From assembly GCA_903970165.1 (NCBI GenBank), contig CAJCHZ010000054.1, forward strand, positions 124,001 through 188,000: a stretch of DNA of 64,000 nucleotides. The letters run 5' to 3'. The position numbers were made by a program, and so were the translations under genes. Shown here piece by piece: positions 28,357 through 36,064 of the stretch. The number at the start of each line of letters is the position of its first letter. The first letter of the stretch is position 1. Source of the stretch: Betaproteobacteria bacterium. GTDB taxonomy: Bacteria > Acidobacteriota > Terriglobia > Acidiferrales > UBA7541. Under the pieces are notes generated by a model. It did not search any database. It saw only the letters and a list, made by a program, of their open reading frames with translations, and was not told the origin of the DNA.

Positions 28357-29835
28357 TTGAGCCCCTCAACTGCGCACAATTCTCAACGTTCCTCCCCAGC
28401 TCCTCTCCATGGCCGCATTCCTACCACTCCCTTGTGCATCGATGCACCACAACAGTTGCCTCGGATCACGCCTGAGGCTCGCCGCTATGCTGTAAAGGAA
28501 CTAGCTCGGCGCGCCGGCGTCTCCCAGGAATTTTTCAGGAGGTGGGATATCCAGGTCTCCGGGATTGAAACGACGATATCTCTCGGCCTGGAGACAAAGA
28601 GACAGATTTATTTTTGTCACGGTCCAGACGCGGGCTTGACCCATAATCTGGCTGGCGAGATTCCGGTGGCCCGGGCACAATGGCTCGCCACTCCCCCGAC
28701 CGACGTTGCTCCACCTGATTTGATCCTGCCTTTTTGTCGGTCACGGCAAAATCACGCTCCGCTATACCAAACATCCGCTGACGGTAGCGTGGTTTGTGAG
28801 TTGGATCTCCTCGCATCTTTCCTTCTTACACTCTCGCGAGTCGAGGAATCTCTTCGGCCTGAAGTGGACGAGCACGGGCGCTTCCCCTCGACAAGCTCCC
28901 TGGCGTCTCGAGAGCGCTTCCTGGAGCGTCCCATCCTGGACGATCACGGACTTGCCTTTAGTCAGGTCCTGACTTTTCTTGTACCGGGCTGGCAGCCGCA
29001 GAAGCCGCTTTTTCGAGCGAAACTAACTCATGACATAGACGATGTCGGTTTGCCGTTTGATCTCCGCTCTGCAATCGCTCACACCCTCAAGCGACACGCT
29101 CCTTCGGCCACCGTCCGGGATCTGCTTGGCCCAATTTTATCTAGCGATCCGATGAACCTTTTTCTAGTCCGCAAGTTAGCCAAAATCTCAAAGGAGCGCG
29201 GGCTGCACTCTGCCTTTTTCTGGAAGTGCTCTCCGCGTGCCGCATACGATTCCGGTTATTCCCTCACGGACCAAAGAATTCAGCGCTTGATTGGAGATCT
29301 TCGCGAGATCAATTTTGAAGTAGGGGTGCATCCCGGTTACGACACGTTCCATCACCGCGAAAATCTCGCGCGGGAAATCGCTGAACTCAAAGCCGCCATA
29401 CAGGAAGATTTTCCCGGGGGGCGACAACATTATCTGCGTTGGACTCCTGAGTCTTGGCTCGATTGGGAATCCTGCGGGCTGCGCTACGACTCTTCCGTGG
29501 GTTTTGCTGATCATATTGGTTTTCGGGCCGGCACCTCGTTTCCCTTCCGTCCATGGTGTTGGGCAGAAAACCGCGAGCTAAACTTGATCGAGGTACCGTT
29601 GATTTTAATGGATTGCACTCCCGTGAAATACATGCGGTTGGACCTCCAGGAAGGTTTGGAGCGCGTCCGCGCCCTGATAAGAAGAGTCGAGCAAACGGGC
29701 GGGGTCTTCACGCTGCTTTGGCACAACACGCCACTTATGGATCCAGACTACGACGGTTGGTATGAGAGCGTATTGGATTTGTTGAGTGGCGCAAAAGCTT
29801 ATGAGGTTCCCTGGCTCGCGGCGAACCTCTGGTAA
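28357..29835 (+). CDS. Polysaccharide-deacetylase-like protein (paralog 2)
   Basis: A 492-residue relative of 24539-26203. Shared blocks are L-T-H-D-I-D-D (motif-1 Asp), V-G-V-H-P-G-Y-D, R-W-T-P-E-S-W, Y-D-S-S-V-G-F-A-D-H-I-G-F-R-A-G-T and L-L-W-H-N. The N-terminal half (about 1-210), with an H-T-H-like R-R-A-G-V-S-Q-E-F-F segment near residue 50, is not a recognised domain. The start is TTG at 28357, 6 nt after the PHP gene; the first 35 residues are low-complexity and the true start may be further in. No signal peptide is seen. Two diverged copies around the ligase/PHP pair suggest two different sugar substrates. Confidence 0.75.
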   Translation: MSPSTAHNSQRSSPAPLHGRIPTTPLCIDAPQQLPRITPEARRYAVKELARRAGVSQEFFRRWDIQVSGIETTISLGLETKRQIYFCHGPDAGLTHNLAGEIPVARAQWLATPPTDVAPPDLILPFCRSRQNHAPLYQTSADGSVVCELDLLASFLLTLSRVEESLRPEVDEHGRFPSTSSLASRERFLERPILDDHGLAFSQVLTFLVPGWQPQKPLFRAKLTHDIDDVGLPFDLRSAIAHTLKRHAPSATVRDLLGPILSSDPMNLFLVRKLAKISKERGLHSAFFWKCSPRAAYDSGYSLTDQRIQRLIGDLREINFEVGVHPGYDTFHHRENLAREIAELKAAIQEDFPGGRQHYLRWTPESWLDWESCGLRYDSSVGFADHIGFRAGTSFPFRPWCWAENRELNLIEVPLILMDCTPVKYMRLDLQEGLERVRALIRRVEQTGGVFTLLWHNTPLMDPDYDGWYESVLDLLSGAKAYEVPWLAANLW

Positions 29836-30054
29836 TATACAGCCACTTAGTCAAGATTTACGTTTTGCTTCGTCGCCGTCATGCTTTTATTGAGTTTTAA
29901 CGATGTATTGATTCTGCGCTGCAGAAAGATTTAGATACTCCCCCAGGTAAGCTCGTCCTTTGTTGTTGGTTCATGCCTTTCTATCGAGGGTCTCGTTCGA
30001 TTCCTACCAGCAATAAGGTCTTATATATTTCTTCTCTAGCGAAAAGGATCCTAC

Positions 30055-31242
30055 ATGTCTCAAGTCGCGCAAGCGCGTGAAGCTAATCCGGCGGTGGCAC
30101 CTCTCCCGCCATTGGACTATCTGGATCTCAAGGCGCAATTCGCCACCATCCGCGAAGAAGTCTTTGCCGCAATCGCTCGCGTGATGGAATCCCAGCATTT
30201 CATTCTTGGCCCTGAAGTGCAGCTTTTTGAAGAAGAAATCGCCGCCAAATTAGGCGTGGATCACGCAATATCGTGTGCATCGGGTACGGACGCATTGATC
30301 TTGTCGCTCTTGGCCGCCGGGATCGGGTCTGGCGATGAAGTGATTACGACGCCTTTCAGTTTCATCGCGACCGCCGGGTCCATCGCTCACGTCGGCGCCA
30401 AGCCCGTTTTTGTTGACATTGACCCTGTCACGTACAATCTCGACTCCTCTTTACTCGAATCCGTCATCACCGAAAAGACGCGCGCTATCATTCCAGTTCA
30501 TCTTTTTGGGTTGCCCGCCGACCTCGTTCCGATTCTGCGGATCGCGCGGGAGCGAGGCCTTTCCGTCATTGAGGATGCAGCTCAGGCGATCGGCTCGCGT
30601 TACGAGCAGCAGAATGTAGGAAAATTAGCCGATTTCGGTTGCTTTAGTTTTTTTCCGTCCAAAAATCTCGGCGGTGCGGGAGACGGTGGTTTAATTACCA
30701 CCAACAATGATGCGATGGCCGAGCGCCTCCGGATGTTGCGCGTCCACGGCAGCAAGAAGAAATATCATCACGAAATCCTAGGCACCAACAGCCGACTAGA
30801 TGCTTTGCAGGCCGCCATCTTGCGCGTCAAACTTCGCCATCTGGATCAATGGGCCAGCGGCCGGCAGGATCGCGCCGCGCGCTATTGCCAGGCATTCGAG
30901 GACATGCAACTCACACCCTTCATCACACCTCCGCAGGCATCCGACGACAGATTTCTGCATGTCTACAATCAGTTCACGATCCGGTGCGCTTTCCGCGATG
31001 AACTCAAGAATTTTCTGAAGCAGCATGGGATACCGACCGAGGTTTATTACCCTCTGTGTCTGCATCTGCAGCCCGCATTCGCTTCACTTGGATACAAAAA
31101 GGGTGATTTTCCAATTTCTGAAAACGCCAGCCACGAAGTGCTATCCCTGCCCGTCTACCCCGAACTCTCAAACGAACAGCAGGATCGAGTCATTCACGCG
31201 ATCGCGGAGTTTGCTGCTCGGAGAGCGATTCCCAGGAATTAA
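30055..31242 (+). CDS. DegT/DnrJ/EryC1/StrS sugar aminotransferase (WbpE-like)
   Basis: A 395-residue PLP enzyme. P-L-D-Y-L-D-L-K-A-Q-F at the N-terminus, S-C-A-S-G-T-D-A-L, I-E-D-A-A-Q-A-I-G and the Schiff-base region F-S-F-F-P-S-K-N-L-G-G (Lys about residue 203) are all present. The family transfers an amino group from glutamate to a 3- or 4-keto nucleotide sugar. The opening block and spacing match WbpE/WlbC, which aminates UDP-2-acetamido-3-keto-glucuronate. That fits the WbpB-WbpD fusion and WbpI-like epimerase on the other arm. It stands 219 nt after the deacetylase gene and ends the plus-strand arm. Confidence 0.9.
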   Translation: MSQVAQAREANPAVAPLPPLDYLDLKAQFATIREEVFAAIARVMESQHFILGPEVQLFEEEIAAKLGVDHAISCASGTDALILSLLAAGIGSGDEVITTPFSFIATAGSIAHVGAKPVFVDIDPVTYNLDSSLLESVITEKTRAIIPVHLFGLPADLVPILRIARERGLSVIEDAAQAIGSRYEQQNVGKLADFGCFSFFPSKNLGGAGDGGLITTNNDAMAERLRMLRVHGSKKKYHHEILGTNSRLDALQAAILRVKLRHLDQWASGRQDRAARYCQAFEDMQLTPFITPPQASDDRFLHVYNQFTIRCAFRDELKNFLKQHGIPTEVYYPLCLHLQPAFASLGYKKGDFPISENASHEVLSLPVYPELSNEQQDRVIHAIAEFAARRAIPRN

Positions 31243-31359
31243 TGAAGAAATGTATTTTCGGGAATCCGCCCGTTAATCACAAAATGCTTGGGTTTTACGA
31301 TCCGTACTTCTCCGGTTGCTCAGACAGAATCCCCTTCTCCGCAGGCCACCTCGCTACTT

Positions 31360-32034
31360 TTATTTCGTATCCCAACACAGAAAACTGTTGAGGGCAGGCT
31401 TGTGTTTCCGTTCGATGTACCGCCGCAGATAGCGTCTGGCGTGGAAAGTCCGCGCCTTAACGGCGGACACTGTCAGGCCCAGTCGACGGGCGGTTTCAGC
31501 ACTCGTCAGGCCCTGGAACTCGCGAAGGAAGATAACCACACGTAAGTTTTTTCGAAGGCGCGAAATCGCATGCATTACGACCGCACGCAGCTCGTTTTCG
31601 GCAAGAGCCTCTTCCGGCGATGGCCCTCTATCCGCCAAAGCAATTTCGGAAACATCTTCGGTGTCGCCGTTGTCGTTTCCCGGGAGAAGTGTATTTCCCC
31701 GCCTCTGGCGGAGCAGCATTAGCGCTTCATTGATGGCTATGCGTGTGACCCACGTTGAAAAAGTCGAATCCTCCCGAAATCTGGAAAGATTTATTAAAGC
31801 ACGTTGAAAAGCACGCTGAACTGCATCCTCAGCATCTTGTTCATTGCGAAGGACGCGGAAGACAGTGCGGTAAACCCTTCGGTGATGCCGTTCGTACAGT
31901 TCTCCCAAAGCGACCGACGACCCGGATTTTGCTTCTGCCACGAGAACCGCGTCGCAATCCGATGCGAGCGCCGGAAAATCCATCGGCGAGCAGTTTACCG
32001 GCGCGCTGCTTTTTGAATTTTCTTGGATGTTCAT
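31360..32034 (-). CDS. ECF-type RNA polymerase sigma factor
   Basis: A 224-residue sigma-70-family protein. Sigma-2 region (about 40-105): L-Y-E-R-H-H-R-R-V-Y-R, the Q-D-A-E-D-A-V-Q promoter-melting helix and F-S-T-W-V-T-R-I-A-I-N-E-A. Sigma-4 region (about 150-210): L-T-S-A-E-T-A-R-R-L-G-L-T-V-S-A-V-K-A-R recognises the -35 element. No anti-sigma gene lies next to it, so its control is not evident. It resembles the ECF gene at 49888-50490 in the F-S-T-W-x-x-R-I-A-I-N-E-A block but is clearly divergent. It is transcribed away from the enoyl-CoA hydratase gene. Confidence 0.92.
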   Translation of the reverse strand: MNIQENSKSSAPVNCSPMDFPALASDCDAVLVAEAKSGSSVALGELYERHHRRVYRTVFRVLRNEQDAEDAVQRAFQRALINLSRFREDSTFSTWVTRIAINEALMLLRQRRGNTLLPGNDNGDTEDVSEIALADRGPSPEEALAENELRAVVMHAISRLRKNLRVVIFLREFQGLTSAETARRLGLTVSAVKARTFHARRYLRRYIERKHKPALNSFLCWDTK

Positions 32035-32418
32035 ATTTTGTCCTCTTCTTCTCGCAATCTTTAGATTTGTTTGTTAGCGAGATTTCATGGTGGAGAATGC
32101 GCCACATCGCGAGTGCTCGTAAATTGTGCTTTGGTATGGGTCCGGCGACATTCGCGGTGGCCCGGAGCTGTAGCCCTGTTTCTCGTGGGACTTGCTCAGT
32201 GTGCCGATGGATGTGAACAAAATTGGAATGCTTTTGCTGCGCGACTGATACCAAGGTATTGCCAATACCTTCGTCCAATTGTTTTGCTACGGCACTGCAG
32301 GCTTAATCGCGACTGGGCGAAACGCGAGCCAAACGTATCGCAAGAAGCAGTCCAGATCTCTAGAACGCGCAGGGCCATCACCCGGTTTAGAAGAATCGCA
32401 AATACGAAGGAGAATTCC
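32035..32418. other. Divergent intergenic region with palindromic element
   Basis: This 384-bp region separates the leftward ECF gene from the rightward enoyl-CoA hydratase gene. The hydratase frame is open back to 32071, but codon content and the strong ribosome site at 32419 argue that this part is untranslated leader. It contains the palindrome at 32247-32273 described separately. Confidence 0.5.
32247..32273 (+). promoter_or_regulatory. Operator-like palindrome shared with 40909-40936
   Basis: The core is a perfect 9+1+9 palindrome (AAGGTATTG, one C, CAATACCTT) at 32253-32271, preceded by GATACC, which adds a second, overlapping ATACC/GGTAT repeat. It ends 145 nt before the hydratase ATG. 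Nearly the same 27-28 bases occur, in the same orientation relative to the gene, upstream of the VOC gene at 40234-40719. Probably a repressor or activator binding site; the regulator is unknown and no matching regulator gene is adjacent. Confidence 0.6.
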
Positions 32419-33276
32419 ATGACCACTGCAAACGCACCCTCGAAATCCGCACAGCTCCGCGTGACCCGGCGATCACCCGCCTACTGGCGCGTCACCTTCG
32501 ACAATCCACCGATCAACGTCATGGGCCCGGAAATGGTTCGGCAGTTCCAGGAAGTCATTAACGCAATTGAGGCCGACGAACAGCTCAGGGTCGTGGTCTT
32601 CGACAGCGCGGTCGACGGCTTCTTCCTGAATCACTCCGATTTCGAGGCCAAGCTCGAAGATCTGACTGCACTGCCGGCCGGCCCAACAGGTCTGCCGCCG
32701 TGGCCGGACTTTCTTGTGCGACTGCCCCGCGTCCCTGTCGCTTCCATCGCCCTCATCCGCGGTCGGGCCACGGGCAACGGGAGCGAGATCACGCTTGCCT
32801 GCGACATGAGTTTCGCCAGCCGCGAAAAAGCGATCCTCTCGCAATGGGAGGTGGGTGTGGGGATGGTCCCCGGAGGCGGCCCCATGGCTCGGCTGCCCCA
32901 ACTCATCGGCCGAAACCGAGCTCTCGAAGTGCTCCTGAGCTCAGAAGACATCACGGCGGAGCAGGCCGAGGACTACGGCTATGTAAATCGCGCTCTGCCC
33001 GACACCGAGCTGGACCCATTCGTCGAATCCCTTGCGACCCGCATCGCCAAGTTCGACAAATGGGCGATCGCGAACGCCAAGCGCCTCGTCAACACCAGCC
33101 TGCCGCCGGATGTCGAGATCGGCGCCGGGTGGGATGCATGCATTGCTTCGCTCGGGCGACCCGCCGCGCAGGATAGGATCAAGGCGTTGATCGCGAAGGG
33201 CTTCCACAAGCCGGGGGATGTCGAAAATCGGCTCGGATACTACATCGGCCAAATCGCGCGCCAGGCCGGCGCTTGA
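32419..33276 (+). CDS. Enoyl-CoA hydratase/isomerase family protein
   Basis: A 285-residue crotonase-fold protein. The oxyanion/active-site helix has G-R-A-T-G-N-G-S-E-I-T-L-A-C-D, whose Glu matches the first catalytic Glu. S-Q-W-E-V-G-V-G-M-V-P-G-G-G supplies the second. The first oxyanion-hole segment is altered (F-F-L-N-H-S-D-F in place of F-x-A-G-A-D), so a true hydratase activity on fatty acyl-CoA is uncertain. The family includes hydratases, isomerases, dehalogenases and hydrolases. The start ATG at 32419 has AAGGAG 6 nt upstream; the longer frame from 32071 is rejected. The upstream palindrome points to induced expression. Confidence 0.86.
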   Translation: MTTANAPSKSAQLRVTRRSPAYWRVTFDNPPINVMGPEMVRQFQEVINAIEADEQLRVVVFDSAVDGFFLNHSDFEAKLEDLTALPAGPTGLPPWPDFLVRLPRVPVASIALIRGRATGNGSEITLACDMSFASREKAILSQWEVGVGMVPGGGPMARLPQLIGRNRALEVLLSSEDITAEQAEDYGYVNRALPDTELDPFVESLATRIAKFDKWAIANAKRLVNTSLPPDVEIGAGWDACIASLGRPAAQDRIKALIAKGFHKPGDVENRLGYYIGQIARQAGA

Positions 33277-33698
33277 CTCGTTTTTCATGCCCTTCTGATT
33301 GGACGAACCGGACGAAATTCGAGAATCTAGTCAACGATAGGCGTCGTTCCGAATTCAGGGCACGGCCATGTCTTCATGACCAGCGGCGGCGCTATATATA
33401 TAATGTCCGATGTCCGTGGCAGGCCTCGTCGCTATCAGGTGCAGCCACCCTGGTTCAGACATAGCCGTCCTCTCTTCGATCTATGATAAGTTATTTAGAA
33501 TCAACACTTGCGAGCCTATCCCCGTAAATGCTTCGTTATTAAGGCTTTAGGTTGTCTGCGGGCCCGCAATTTTTGTAAGTGCTGTATTTAAAAGAGTTAG
33601 TTGAGCGGTAAGCTTGGCAAAACTACGGGCTCTGGGGGCACGACGGCAGCACCGGGGCGGAACCCTTGCCGCTGTGAGTGCCAATGGAAAAACTAAAG
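33277..33698. other. Intergenic region, no gene seen
   Basis: This 422-bp stretch lies between the convergent hydratase and FixJ-like genes. A 12-bp GC-rich palindrome (TGCGGGCCCGCA at 33557-33568) is followed by ATTTTT, but its stem has almost no loop, so I do not call it a terminator. A short TA-rich run (TATATATATA near 33395) is also present. Confidence 0.35.
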
Positions 33699-34466
33699 CT
33701 AATGAGTCCGAGACGGGAACACACTGAAAACAACGGGCGAAACAGTATTCTTCCTTGGTCGCGGATGTGCGACACCGAGTCTCGCGGCCATTTGCACCAA
33801 GTCAGGGAGGGAGTCCGCTTTCATTTTTACCATCACCTGGCCGCGGTGCGCCTTCACCGTGATCTCGCTAATGCCGAGTTCCCCACCAACCTGTTTATTT
33901 AACAAGCCGGCGACCACCAGGGCCATAACCTCGCGTTCGCGGCGGGTGAGCGACGCGAAGCAATCGCGGAGTTCCTGCATCTCGGTCTCACGAGCAAGAG
34001 TAACGCGGCTGCGTTCCAGGGCCTCCTGCATCGCATTCAACAGCACCTCATCATCGAATGGTTTCATCAAGAACTCCAGAGCGCCAGCCTTCATCGCCTG
34101 CACGGTCGTTGGCACGTCGCCCCGACTCGTGATGCAGATAATCGGCATATCGGTGCGTTCAACGGCAATCCGCTTTTGCAATTCGAGGCTATCGAAGCCT
34201 GGAATAGAAACGTCGAGCACGAGGCAGCAGGGAACAACGGTTCGTGGACGCTTCAGGAATTCTTGCGAGGTCGCGAATGTCTCCGGTTTCCAGCCCTGGC
34301 ATCGAATCAGCAACTCCAGCGACGCGCGCACCGCGGCGTCCTCGTCAACCACAAACACGATTGGAGTGACGAGCGGCCCGGGTGAAAATTTCAATTCGTG
34401 GCTGAATACATGCGCTAAACTCATGGTGCGTGCTCCCGAAATCTCTGCTTTTGCGGTCGAATGCAT
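33699..34466 (-). CDS. FixJ-like response regulator (receiver + LuxR HTH)
   Basis: A 255-residue regulator. The receiver domain (about 34-150) has V-D-E-D-A acidic residues, phospho-acceptor Asp in C-L-V-L-D-V-S-I-P-G, Thr/Ser in C-I-T-S-R-G-D and Lys in M-K-P-F-D. The LuxR-type helix-turn-helix (about 175-235) has L-T-R-R-E-R-E-V-M, N-K-Q-V-G-G-E-L-G-I-S-E-I-T-V-K-A-H-R-G. Usually the first acidic pair is D-D; here it is D-E, which is tolerated. AAGGAGTGAGCT precedes the ATG. The HTH is almost identical to that of 41296-41970, so both may bind the same sites. No kinase gene is adjacent. Confidence 0.9.
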   Translation of the reverse strand: MHSTAKAEISGARTMSLAHVFSHELKFSPGPLVTPIVFVVDEDAAVRASLELLIRCQGWKPETFATSQEFLKRPRTVVPCCLVLDVSIPGFDSLELQKRIAVERTDMPIICITSRGDVPTTVQAMKAGALEFLMKPFDDEVLLNAMQEALERSRVTLARETEMQELRDCFASLTRREREVMALVVAGLLNKQVGGELGISEITVKAHRGQVMVKMKADSLPDLVQMAARLGVAHPRPRKNTVSPVVFSVFPSRTH

Positions 34467-34531
34467 AGCTCACTCCTTAAGCTGCCCTCTTTGAAAGTTG
34501 CGCTCCCTGATGGTGCTTCTAGTCCCGGAAT

Positions 34532-34735
34532 TTAGCGTCCGAGCCACAGCGCATATCGAATCGCCTGGAACAACGGCCACGGATAATGCGCTCGCAAGAT
34601 GCGATACCAGCCGAGGATGGACGGCAGTTTCACGTTTGTGGCTTCCACGCCATTGTTTGCAATGACGAGTGTGCCTGCGCTTTGTGGATGCGAAAATGAC
34701 TGAACTGCGCTGAGATTTTCCATAACAACCCCCAT
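34532..34735 (-). CDS. Small conserved-looking protein (67 residues), function unknown
   Basis: A short frame that ends G-W-Y-R-I-L-R-A-H-Y-P-W and A-I-R-Y-A-L-W-L-G-R. The aromatic/basic amphipathic C-terminus has the look of small acidobacterial proteins of unknown function. It could start at 34735 (M-G-V-V) or 34723 (M-E-N-L, preceded by GGGGGT). A longer frame to 34834 has poor composition upstream. It sits just before the FixJ-like gene on the same strand. I cannot name a function. Confidence 0.45.
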   Translation of the reverse strand: MGVVMENLSAVQSFSHPQSAGTLVIANNGVEATNVKLPSILGWYRILRAHYPWPLFQAIRYALWLGR

Positions 34736-34938
34736 ATAACCTGCTGCAACAACATGAGGCGCTCGGTAAAATGAAGCGCTTACTGATTCTCGGGCTGATG
34801 AGTGGCACTCACGCTTTCTCGAGAACGCGCTCATTGTGAAATGTACGACGTCGCCGGCACAACCCCAATTGGTTGGCTTTTGAGGTAGATGGATAGTGAG
34901 AAGCGACGCTAACGCTTTGGGGGGATAGAACAGGTCTA

Positions 34939-35310
34939 CTAATCGCCGACGGCGATGTGCTTCCGGCCAAAAAGCCGTGCATCAATCGACCACGCACCGG
35001 GACCGATCATCGCCAAAGTGATGCCGAGCGCCGCCAAGATAATGGAAATCCATGGATCACCAGAGTGCGCGAACGCGATCCACAACTCGATGAGGGCAAG
35101 AAACATTCCCGCCAGCGGCGTCCACAGACCGATGAGCAACAGCAGCCCCGCGCCCGCTCCAATCATTTGGGGCAAAGCTGTCGCAAACTCAGTCGAGGCT
35201 CTTACAGACACGATCGCGTAATGAAAGAGCGCGATAGCGACCAGAGTCCGTTGTAGCAAAAGACCGAGGCCGGGCCAGCCATCGGCGAAGGTTGAGAATA
35301 AGCGCTGCAA
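34939..35310 (-). CDS. DoxX family membrane protein
   Basis: A 123-residue integral membrane protein with about four hydrophobic segments (near residues 15-35, 45-65, 68-85 and 90-110). It has the DoxX pattern of an early Arg/Thr (L-L-Q-R-T-L-V-A), a small-residue-rich second helix (G-A-G-A-G-L-L-L-L-I-G-L-W-T-P) and an F-A-H-S-G-D-P loop. DoxX-like proteins in bacteria are linked to quinone, thiosulfate or redox stress roles, but the function here is not defined. It lies upstream of the small 34532 gene and downstream of the NarL-like gene, all minus strand. Confidence 0.82.
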   Translation of the reverse strand: MQRLFSTFADGWPGLGLLLQRTLVAIALFHYAIVSVRASTEFATALPQMIGAGAGLLLLIGLWTPLAGMFLALIELWIAFAHSGDPWISIILAALGITLAMIGPGAWSIDARLFGRKHIAVGD

Positions 35311-35416
35311 AAGTCCCTTTCTTTATGCTTCATGATAGGGAATGTGCCACACGAGCCGAAACACCTGAAAGAGGGATTATGTGGTCCATCGAAAGTAGGG
35401 TGGCATGCTCCTCCTT

Positions 35417-36058
35417 TTAGGAGGCATGCAGGTCTATAATTCCGCGCTTTAGCCCAATCGTGACAGCATGGGCCCGGTCATTAGCCCCCAGCTTGGAAAG
35501 GATGTTGGTGACGTGGCTCTTGACGGTCGCTTCGCCAATCGAAAGTTGATCGGCTATCTGTTTGTTCGCATTCCCGCTGGCAATGAGCCGAAGTACTTCG
35601 ATTTCCCGTGTTGTCAGAGCGTCATCCATGGTGTGCTCGGCTAACTCCGTCGCGACATCCGCGGGTATGCGCTTTTGTCCGGCGTGCACGGCGCGGATAG
35701 TCTCCAGCAGCTCTCTATGTACGTGTCCCTTCAACACGTAACCTTGGGCGCCAGTTTTAAGGGCCCGCAAGACTTGAACGTCGCCCGTATACGTCGTCAG
35801 CACAATAATTCGCGCATTGGGGAACTCGCTACGGATGCTGGTGATCGCTTCCGTACCACCTAAATCTGGCATTTGAAGATCCATCAAGGTGACATCCGGT
35901 CGATGCAATCGGAACATTGCGATGGCTTCGCGTCCATTGGACGCTTCCGCAACCAACTTCATGTCTGGTTCCGCATTAACGAGCGCCGCGATTCCCCTGC
36001 GAAGCAGTGGATGGTCGTCGACGGTGAGGATGCGGATCAGGCCGGGATCGTTTGTCAT
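35417..36058 (-). CDS. NarL-like response regulator
   Basis: A 213-residue regulator. The receiver has V-D-D-H-P-L-L-R-R-G, Asp in T-L-M-D-L-Q-M-P, Thr in V-L-T-T-Y-T and Lys in V-L-K-G. The LuxR HTH has L-T-x-R-E-I-E-V-L-R-L-I-A-S-G-N-A-N-K-Q-I-A, with E-A-T-V-K-S-H-V. It starts 6 nt after the stop of the propeller-type sensor kinase (36065-39088), so they form a cognate pair in one operon. It presumably acts as a transcription activator when phosphorylated; targets unknown. Confidence 0.93.
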   Translation of the reverse strand: MTNDPGLIRILTVDDHPLLRRGIAALVNAEPDMKLVAEASNGREAIAMFRLHRPDVTLMDLQMPDLGGTEAITSIRSEFPNARIIVLTTYTGDVQVLRALKTGAQGYVLKGHVHRELLETIRAVHAGQKRIPADVATELAEHTMDDALTTREIEVLRLIASGNANKQIADQLSIGEATVKSHVTNILSKLGANDRAHAVTIGLKRGIIDLHAS

Positions 36059-36064
36059 AGCTTT

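Noticed and set aside
32071-32418. N-terminal extension of the enoyl-CoA hydratase frame
   Set aside because: The extension includes the palindrome, lacks family similarity, and a strong AAGGAG site marks the ATG at 32419.
33557-33568. GC-rich palindrome followed by T's as a terminator of the hydratase gene
   Set aside because: A 12-bp palindrome with no loop cannot form a normal terminator hairpin, and it lies 280 nt past the stop.
33859-34494. 211-residue plus-strand frame over the FixJ-like gene
   Set aside because: Ser/Arg-rich antisense shadow of a well-defined response regulator.
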